A stretch of 64,000 nt of DNA from NCBI GenBank assembly GCA_964418125.1, contig CAYQKY010000011.1, forward strand, positions 1-64,000, written 5' to 3'. The first letter of the stretch is position 1. Every line of letters starts with the position of its first letter. This document shows positions 58,282 to 64,000 of this stretch, piece after piece. Origin of the DNA: JACJXW01 sp964418125 (GTDB lineage: Bacteria; Bacteroidota; Bacteroidia; Chitinophagales; Saprospiraceae). The notes beneath the pieces are model-generated. The model did not search any database. It was not told the DNA's origin and saw only the letters and a program-made list of their open reading frames with translations. The position numbers and the translations under genes were made by a program.

Positions 58282-60897
58282 TTAGTCCAGCCTTCCTGCC
58301 AGTACTACTGACTTTTTGTCCCGTTCAATCGTGCCATCGGGCATGAACAGCTCAAACCAGAGCACGTAGATACCCATGCGCGCCCGGCTTCCCTCATCGC
58401 TGACGCCATCCCATTTCAGGCTGCCCCGGCTGGCAATGGACTCGTTATTGGCAAGGCGCCGGACCAGGCGCCCGCTGCTGTCATAAATATGTAGATTAAG
58501 GGTGTAGCCGGGCTGCCCGGTTTCGTAGTCGATGAGGAGAACATCCTCGAAGCCGTCACCATCGGGAGAAAAGGTGGAGTTGAGGACCGTGAAAACTTCA
58601 TCAACGGCGCTGGCCCGGTTGAAAAACTGTGAGTTCTGATAGGTAGGCGTAGCGAAACCGGCGGTGGATGCGGCGGAATGCCAGTTGCCGGCATCCTGAG
58701 TGGCTGCCGAAGGGGAAATGCGCTCCAGGGAAACGCCCTCCCGGCTGTCGAGCAGGGGATAATGCAGGGCCTCTGAATAATCGAAAGCATCAATGGCTTG
58801 TCCGTTATAGCGAAGGGTGACATTGCCGCTTTTATCCTCCAGAGTGGGCAGGGCCGCCTCGATCAGCGCCTGTGGAAAGCGGACGGAGTAGCGGGACAGG
58901 ATGTCATCCGGCGCCTCAGTCAATACGGCGTATTCACCGGGGAAGAGCAGATAGTCTGAGCTTACCGTTCCCAGTGTGTCCCCACTTTCTTTCTGAGTGT
59001 TGGCGATGGCCAATCCCTTGAGGTTATATACTTTTTCACTTCGGTTGAATACTTCGATGAAGTCGCTGCCACCGGTTTCCGGATTGAAAAGGACTTCATT
59101 GATAATGAGGCCGGGCGGCTCGATGGGTTCGGCCAGCCCGATGGTGGCTTCGGCCCCTGTTGGCAGGGCATTGCCCATACAGTCTGTTAGGAGTCCGGGA
59201 AAAGTAAGCTGGTAGCGGGTTCCGGGCTGCAACGGGGTTTCCAGTAAAAGGATGGTTTCCCGTAGATTGGGCTGTATCAGGGAGGCGGATACAGAAATTG
59301 AGGGAGACAGGCTGAAACTGGCCGGATTGGAGAGGGCGGCGGTGTCCATCACTTCGCTGAAGGTAAGGCGCAGTTCGAATTCGCTGTCTGGAATGGCGCC
59401 GGCCAGGGATGGCGGTGTATCATCCGGGGCGGCGCCCAGCAGGCTGTTGGGCTGGCCGGGTGTTCCCCCGGCGTCTGCTGCCGAGGCCCGCCAGTTTCCC
59501 GGGCAGTCGTAAGGACCGGCAGGCCGGATCAGTTCCAGGCTGTATCCTCCATCGGCCCTGGCCTCGTCCTGGTACCAGCTTTCCTCATAGGCCTGTTCGA
59601 AAAGGAGCTCCCCGCCGGGCCCGTACAGGCGAATCACGTCTCCGGCATTGGTAAGGGCGGGAAAGCTGCTCACTGCTAAGGTGGGGCCGAAAACGGCATA
59701 GTCTTCTTCGAAGGCGTCATCACAAACCGTTACATAGCTGCCGGGCAGCAGCAGGTATTCGGGAAGGGCTGCCGGAGAGCCACCGGAACTAATGGACAGC
59801 CCAGAAAGTTGTATTACCTTGTCACTGCGGTTGTAGAGCTCGACGAATTCACCTTCCGGCAACCCCGCCGATGGGTTGGGGTCGGGGAATAGTTCGGAAA
59901 AAACGACATCTCCGAAAGCCGCCGGCCGGATGTCATAAAAAGTGAAGGCCAGGCTTTGAGCAGGAGCGGTATTGCCATTGGCATCGGTAATATTGGAGGC
60001 TGTAAGGGTGTACGTTTGTGTGTTTTGCAGAGGGGTGCTGAGCCGGAGGCGCACTTCGGTGGGAACCGCCGGGTTGAAGATCGCTTCCGAGGGTTGGCCG
60101 ATGCCGCCGTCCAATACGTAATTCGCGGCCTCGGCGGCTGAGGCACTGTCCAGCGGTTCGTCAAAGCGGGCAATGGCCTCAGTTGCGCCGGCAGCTTCTG
60201 CTTCCAGCAAAGTGGGGGGCTGGGTATCCTCGAAGATCGGGCCGATACTGATGTCGTCGAAGAAAAAAGCTTCATTGCGGGTACTGGTATAGTGGCAATA
60301 CAGGCCGAAGAAACTGCCCATGGGGTAGGTGTCGTCCGTGGCGGCGCCTTCCGGCTGAAGGTTGGAGCCCCCGGTATAGTCCGCCAGCATCTCCCAGTTG
60401 CCTTCGGAGCTGCGGGTGGCCCGTATGCGTACGGCGGCAGGGGCGGCGCTCACCGCGCCTGGCGTTCCGCTGATCAGCAGCGTGGAATTGTCGCCATCCT
60501 GGCGGTAGAGCTCGAGGGCGTCATCACCGCCGGAGATGCCGCCTACTTTGAGGTAATACCCTTCCTGGCTATTCGACAGGTTGGGGTTGGAAGCACTGAG
60601 ATAGACCCGGGCAAAGTTGCTGGCCGAAGGGGCGAATTCCATGCGAATATAGGCTTCCCAGATGGTGTTTTCGCCGGTGGAAGTAGGTGCGGGCAGATAG
60701 AGGTAGGTGGTGTTTTCGGAAGCAGGGGTGCTGTCCGTCAGTTGCAATTCTCCACCGTTCACTGTGAATTTACCGGTATTGCCAAACCATTCCGGGTCGT
60801 TGGTGAAATCCCCGTCGGAAAAGTCGTCCGTCAATTGGGCGGATAGCCGGCCGGACAGCAGGGAGAAGGAAAGAGCGAGCAGGATGATATTTTTCAT
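58282..60897 (-). CDS. secreted lamin-tail-domain protein with FlgD/T9SS-like C-terminal domain
   Basis: An 871-residue exported protein. A signal peptide (MKNIILLALSFSLLSGRLSA) is followed by a lectin-like beta-sandwich (about 30-215), then an Ig-like (Big_5) module (about 225-320). Two lamin-tail (LTD) domains follow, beginning VVFSELFPDPNPSAGLPEGEFVELYNRS and IINEVLFNPETGGSDFIEVFNRS, with another Ig-like module between them. The C terminus (NSTFSPDGDGFEDVLLIDYE and WDGVSDEGSRARMGIYVLWFEL) resembles FlgD-type/type IX sorting domains. It is probably exported by type IX secretion and held at the cell surface. No catalytic motif was seen. Confidence 0.83.
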   Translation of the reverse strand: MKNIILLALSFSLLSGRLSAQLTDDFSDGDFTNDPEWFGNTGKFTVNGGELQLTDSTPASENTTYLYLPAPTSTGENTIWEAYIRMEFAPSASNFARVYLSASNPNLSNSQEGYYLKVGGISGGDDALELYRQDGDNSTLLISGTPGAVSAAPAAVRIRATRSSEGNWEMLADYTGGSNLQPEGAATDDTYPMGSFFGLYCHYTSTRNEAFFFDDISIGPIFEDTQPPTLLEAEAAGATEAIARFDEPLDSASAAEAANYVLDGGIGQPSEAIFNPAVPTEVRLRLSTPLQNTQTYTLTASNITDANGNTAPAQSLAFTFYDIRPAAFGDVVFSELFPDPNPSAGLPEGEFVELYNRSDKVIQLSGLSISSGGSPAALPEYLLLPGSYVTVCDDAFEEDYAVFGPTLAVSSFPALTNAGDVIRLYGPGGELLFEQAYEESWYQDEARADGGYSLELIRPAGPYDCPGNWRASAADAGGTPGQPNSLLGAAPDDTPPSLAGAIPDSEFELRLTFSEVMDTAALSNPASFSLSPSISVSASLIQPNLRETILLLETPLQPGTRYQLTFPGLLTDCMGNALPTGAEATIGLAEPIEPPGLIINEVLFNPETGGSDFIEVFNRSEKVYNLKGLAIANTQKESGDTLGTVSSDYLLFPGEYAVLTEAPDDILSRYSVRFPQALIEAALPTLEDKSGNVTLRYNGQAIDAFDYSEALHYPLLDSREGVSLERISPSAATQDAGNWHSAASTAGFATPTYQNSQFFNRASAVDEVFTVLNSTFSPDGDGFEDVLLIDYETGQPGYTLNLHIYDSSGRLVRRLANNESIASRGSLKWDGVSDEGSRARMGIYVLWFELFMPDGTIERDKKSVVLAGRLD

Positions 60898-61036
60898 ATT
60901 CTCAAAAATAGAGCTGAAAAAAAAAAATAGGGATATCCGGGGGTATTATTTTTTGTGAACTCCTTCCCGGGAGCCTTGTTTCCGGAAAATTTATGGTTGT
61001 GCCCGGCAAAAGGTGGCATTAAAAGGAGATTGCTGT

Positions 61037-61044
61037 TATCTTTG
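61037..61044 (+). promoter_or_regulatory. Bacteroidota -7 element (TATCTTTG) for asd
   Basis: TATCTTTG is an exact TAnnTTTG match 51 bp before the asd start. A -33 TTG is not evident at the usual spacing. Confidence 0.4.
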
Positions 61045-61094
61045 CCCCCTTAAACTACTGCCCTGGCTCATTGGTTAACAAAAAAACTGGAATA

Positions 61095-62114
61095 ATGAGA
61101 ATAGCTGTTGTAGGAGTAACCGGCCTGGTGGGTAACGTCATGTGCCGGTCTTTGGAAGAACGCAACTTTCCGGTAAGTGAGTTCTTGCCGGTGGCTTCTG
61201 CCCGTTCGGCCGGCAAGGAAGTCAGGTTTCGGGGGGAGATCTATAAAGTCATTGGAATGGAGGATGCTATAGCTGCCAAGCCGGATGTAGCTATATTTTC
61301 AGCCGGCGGAGGCGCCTCGCTGGAATGGGCGCCCCGTTTTGCCGAAGTGGGCACGGTGGTTATCGACAACTCCTCAGCCTGGCGGATGGACCCCGATAAG
61401 AAACTGGTGGTGCCGGAAGTCAATGCAGAAGTACTGACTAAGGAAGACCGCATCATTGCCAACCCGAACTGCTCGACCATTCAGATGGTTATGGCGCTGG
61501 CTCCCCTGCATAAAGCTTATAAAATACGCCGCCTGGTCGTTTCTACCTACCAGTCCTTTACCGGTACGGGAATGAAAGCGGTCAAGCAATACCAGCTGGA
61601 GCGGAAAGGATATGAGCCCAAGAGCGAGGAGATGGCCTATCATTATCCCATCTTTGAGAACTGCCTGCCCCATTGTGATGTCTTCCTGGACAATGCGTAT
61701 ACGAAAGAAGAGATGAAGCTGGTCAACGAAACGCGCAAGATCCTGGGAGATGATTCCATTGGCGTTACCGCCACAGCGGTAAGGGTGCCGGTGCACGGAG
61801 GGCATTCCGAAGCGGTGAATGTAGAGTTTGAACGGCCCTATGAGCTGGAGGGCGCCCGCCGCCTCCTGGAAGCCATGCCGGGCCTGGTTGTCCTCGACGA
61901 TATAGCCAACAACAAATATCCCATGCCGCTCTTTGCCAAAGACAGGGACGAAGTTTTTGTCGGCCGTATCCGGCGGGATGAATCCATAGAGAACGGGTTG
62001 AACCTGTGGGTCGTGGCGGATAACCTGCGCAAGGGCGCCGCCACCAATGCCATACAGATCGCTGAGTACCTGCTGGAACATAAGATCATCAGTTCGCAGG
62101 AATTGACTGCTTGA
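61095..62114 (+). CDS. asd: aspartate-semialdehyde dehydrogenase
   Basis: A 339-residue NADP enzyme that makes aspartate semialdehyde from aspartyl phosphate, on the route to lysine, threonine and methionine and to diaminopimelate. The nucleotide-binding loop VVGVTGLVGNVM (5-16) and catalytic Cys126 in ANPNCSTIQM are present, with the substrate-binding HGGHSEAVN motif later. ATG 61095 is chosen over a TTG upstream, because VVGVTG then falls within the first ten residues. Complete length. Confidence 0.95.
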   Translation: MRIAVVGVTGLVGNVMCRSLEERNFPVSEFLPVASARSAGKEVRFRGEIYKVIGMEDAIAAKPDVAIFSAGGGASLEWAPRFAEVGTVVIDNSSAWRMDPDKKLVVPEVNAEVLTKEDRIIANPNCSTIQMVMALAPLHKAYKIRRLVVSTYQSFTGTGMKAVKQYQLERKGYEPKSEEMAYHYPIFENCLPHCDVFLDNAYTKEEMKLVNETRKILGDDSIGVTATAVRVPVHGGHSEAVNVEFERPYELEGARRLLEAMPGLVVLDDIANNKYPMPLFAKDRDEVFVGRIRRDESIENGLNLWVVADNLRKGAATNAIQIAEYLLEHKIISSQELTA

Positions 62115-62177
62115 TAGAGCAGCACCGAACAGAGCGCGAACGGGAATCCGGCTGCTGTTCATAATTTGCTTAAAAAA

Positions 62178-62210
62178 TTGCCGTAATCGGCGGCATTTTT
62201 GTTATTTTTG
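62178..62210 (+). promoter_or_regulatory. Bacteroidota-type promoter (TTG-N22-TATTTTTG)
   Basis: TTG at 62178-62180 and TATTTTTG at 62203-62210 match the -33/-7 elements of Bacteroidota promoters with a 22-bp spacer. The predicted start is near 62216, over 260 nt before the next coding start. A short TGCCG/CGGCA hairpin that may end asd transcription overlaps it. Confidence 0.55.
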
Positions 62211-62215
62211 AACGG

Positions 62216-62386
62216 CAGGCCATGCGGGACGGCTACTGCAAGCCCGTATAGCCATGCATGCCCCGTGAGCCCACAGGGTTAAAGGAGGGGGGCCGGGCGC
62301 CTGGTTTTTGGCCCGGCAGCAGTGTCGGGCGTACCTTTGCTCCTCTCCCGTACCAATTGTTTGCTGATGTATGCCCCGGTTTTTTC
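62216..62386 (+). ncRNA. candidate structured non-coding RNA or long leader
   Basis: From a good promoter, about 170 nt of GC-rich, non-coding sequence contains several hairpins: GGCTA/TAGCC near the start, CCCGTGAGCCCACAGGG (with one bulge), and GCCGGGC/GCCCGGC around a 12-nt loop. It ends with GGGCGTAC (62327-62334) and GTATGCCC (62369-62376), then a run of six T (62380-62385), a plausible terminator. Length and position suit a 6S-like RNA or a regulatory leader for the downstream gene. No diagnostic motif for 6S, SRP, tmRNA or RNase P was identified. Confidence 0.42.
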
Positions 62387-62482
62387 TACAAAATACTTGC
62401 CAGCCCTTTACCGGCAGGCAGTTTGTGTTGGAGGTGAGGCTGAGGCCGCGTCAGAATAAATGAAAACCAGTTAATTACTGTT

Positions 62483-64000
62483 ATGAAGACCAAGCTTGTA
62501 CTTTGGGGGGCGAATGCCCAGGACGAACGCATTTTAGTGGCACTGGAGCTATTGGCAGATGAAAACAAGGTTAAAGTATTTACTTTTCCGGAAAGTGTTT
62601 CTACCGAGGAGTTCAGCCAGAAGATGATGAACGAGTGGAGGGATGACAAACCCACCGAGTTCCCGGAAGGCTATACCGAGCTTGAACGCAGCCTCAATGT
62701 TTCAGAAAGCATGCTGCCCGATGAGATCAAGGTGGAACGCTCTGACCTGATCTCCCGGGCGCAGACCGAATGGCAATTCATCATACTGTCTTCCAAACTC
62801 AGCCAGGCCTATCAGTCGGAACTGGAGGACCTCAAAGAGCGGATCAGCCGCCTCAGCCGCTTTGACGATAAGGCCTGGGAGGAACTAAAGGGGTTCTGGG
62901 ATAAAGTACAGGGCCAGGTTCGGGAACGCAACCTGTTCCGCGACCATGCCGATTTCCTGCGCGACCGCACCAATGAACTATTCTCCCAGCTTAAGGAATT
63001 GAGAGCCAGGCTGGACGAGGAGTTCAAGGAAAGGTCCAAGGAAAATTACGATAAATTCATGGAGATCCTCGAAGAGGTCGAGGGCCGCGTGGCGGAAGGC
63101 GGGCGCCTGCAACCTCTTTTCGAAGAGCTGAAGAAAATCCAGCGCAAGTTCCGCGATGCCAAATTTACCCGCGACCACCGCTCCAAAATATGGGAACGCC
63201 TGGATGCAGCTTTCAAAGCGGTCAAGGAAAAACGCTTTGGTTCTTCCGGCGATGACCGCTCTCCCCTGGAACGCATCAGACGCCGCTATGACGGGCTGCT
63301 CTCCGCTATCGAAAAGATGGAGCGCTCCATCAAACGCGACCGCGATGACCTGGAGTTCCAGAACCGGAAGATCGCCAAAACGGATGGCCAGCTGGAAGCC
63401 CAGATCCGCCAGGCCAAGATCAAAATGATCGAAGAACGCATCCGTTCCAAAGAGGAAAAGCTGGGGGAAATGATGAAAACCAAGTCTGATCTCGAGCGCC
63501 GTATTGATGGCCTGAAAGCTAAAGAAGCCAAGCGCCAGGAACGGGAACGGATCGAGCAGGCCAAGAAAGAGGCAGAAGCCAAAATACAGGAACAAATAAA
63601 AGCAGAAGCAGCAGCCCGGGCGGAAAGTTCCGAAGGCCTGGAAAAGGCTGCCGAAGCTATCGCGGGGGAAGGCGGCAAACCCAAACCTGCAGATAAACCC
63701 GATGAATCCATTGCCGGGGCCCTGGCCAATACCCTGGGGGAATCGCTGGAGGATGTTGTAGATACTGTTCGGGCGATCGCAGAAGTGGCCGGCGATATGC
63801 TGGAAGATGCTCTGGAAAACCTGCAGAAGGAAGTACCCGCTTCAACCGAAGCTCCCCGGCCGGAAGAAACTGCCTCAGCTCCTGAAGGGCCGGCCGTAGC
63901 CGAAGAGGAAAAGGAAGAGCCTGCTGCTCCTGAAAAAAAAGAAGAGGAAACGCTTTCTTCTCCTGAAAGCTCCGCCGGCGGCGGGCAGCCGGAAGAGGAA
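62483..64000 (+). CDS. DUF349-like coiled-coil protein, 3' end beyond the window
   Basis: 506 codons from ATG 62483 to the window end without a stop. The N-terminal part (VLWGANAQDERILVALELL) is globular. The middle resembles DUF349 modules: LQPLFEELKKIQRKFRDAKF followed by KIWERLDAAFKAVKEKRFG, with a strong coiled coil before and after (about residues 90-380). From about residue 380 the protein is rich in Ala, Glu and Pro with a short helix (ESLEDVVDTVRAIAEVAGDML). It is cytoplasmic by appearance. DUF349 proteins have no firm function; some relatives bind chromosome or ribosome components. The C terminus is missing. Confidence 0.7.
   Translation, partial: MKTKLVLWGANAQDERILVALELLADENKVKVFTFPESVSTEEFSQKMMNEWRDDKPTEFPEGYTELERSLNVSESMLPDEIKVERSDLISRAQTEWQFIILSSKLSQAYQSELEDLKERISRLSRFDDKAWEELKGFWDKVQGQVRERNLFRDHADFLRDRTNELFSQLKELRARLDEEFKERSKENYDKFMEILEEVEGRVAEGGRLQPLFEELKKIQRKFRDAKFTRDHRSKIWERLDAAFKAVKEKRFGSSGDDRSPLERIRRRYDGLLSAIEKMERSIKRDRDDLEFQNRKIAKTDGQLEAQIRQAKIKMIEERIRSKEEKLGEMMKTKSDLERRIDGLKAKEAKRQERERIEQAKKEAEAKIQEQIKAEAAARAESSEGLEKAAEAIAGEGGKPKPADKPDESIAGALANTLGESLEDVVDTVRAIAEVAGDMLEDALENLQKEVPASTEAPRPEETASAPEGPAVAEEEKEEPAAPEKKEEETLSSPESSAGGGQPEEE

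Noticed and set aside
62216..62386. tmRNA, SRP RNA or RNase P RNA
   Set aside because: No tRNA-like end, SRP GGAAG loop motif or RNase P conserved core could be found, so only a generic structured RNA is proposed.

Overview
The window looks like a piece of a marine or wastewater Bacteroidota genome, most likely of the Saprospiria type. The evidence is a gliding-motility/type IX secretion C-terminal sorting domain (4853-7645), a type IX secretion plug protein (48259-49554), several Bacteroidota-restricted outer-membrane families (DUF5777, DUF5723, DUF2279-like), weak or absent Shine-Dalgarno sequences, several TAnnTTTG -7 promoter elements, and a GC-rich coding style. A 100-N scaffold gap (2950-3049) with the same 55 bp on both sides shows that this is a draft, short-read assembly. 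No rRNA, tRNA, CRISPR array, transposase or phage gene was recognised.

Layout. 1-4.8 kb: acetyltransferase, acylphosphatase, berberine-bridge-type FAD oxidoreductase, and a YtcJ-like amidohydrolase lipoprotein next to the gap. 4.8-11.4 kb: large secreted adhesin-like protein, serine beta-lactamase-fold hydrolase, and a PAS-PAS-PAS sigma-54 activator. 11.6-15.2 kb: YceI protein, cupin, two ring-cleaving (VOC) dioxygenases and an MhqD-like esterase, resembling a quinone/hydroquinone detoxification operon; a possible sigma-54 promoter lies between it and the divergent activator. 15.2-16.0 kb: a composite non-coding repeat region with two 208-bp MITE-like insertions, each flanked by its own 11-bp direct repeat. 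16.1-17.1 kb: membrane protein plus winged-helix regulator behind a palindromic operator. 17.3-26.2 kb: a six-gene island with an exported CYTH/triphosphate-tunnel protein, an outer-membrane barrel, DUF4956, two CotH-type kinases and a VTC-type polyphosphate polymerase. This is the best candidate for an incompletely described system.

26.4-32 kb: DUF2279-like protein, hotdog thioesterase, DUF4197, DmpA-type peptidase, a micro-ORF, a c-type cytochrome lipoprotein and a MocA-like nucleotidyltransferase. 32.3-39.2 kb: a complete TetR-TolC-adaptor-RND efflux locus. 39.6-44.5 kb: pdxH, bacilliredoxin, a cytochrome/DUF5777/cytochrome cluster and a small secreted protein. 44.5-48.1 kb: DUF2064 glycosyltransferase with no canonical start codon, and a second TolC/adaptor pair with no pump beside it. 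48.3-62.1 kb: mostly housekeeping and envelope genes (T9SS plug, 3-methyladenine glycosylase, guaB, tadA, pcm, phosphohexomutase, ElaA-like acetyltransferase, DUF5723, diacylglycerol kinase, lamin-tail secreted protein, asd). 62.2-64 kb: a possible structured RNA and the start of a DUF349-like coiled-coil protein that runs off the window.

Intergenic DNA is unusually ordered. It contains many perfect or near-perfect inverted repeats, two dispersed short repeats, and short-period AATCAACG/AATCCCGA-type tandem arrays in at least six gaps. All assignments come from reading the sequence; no database search was run.
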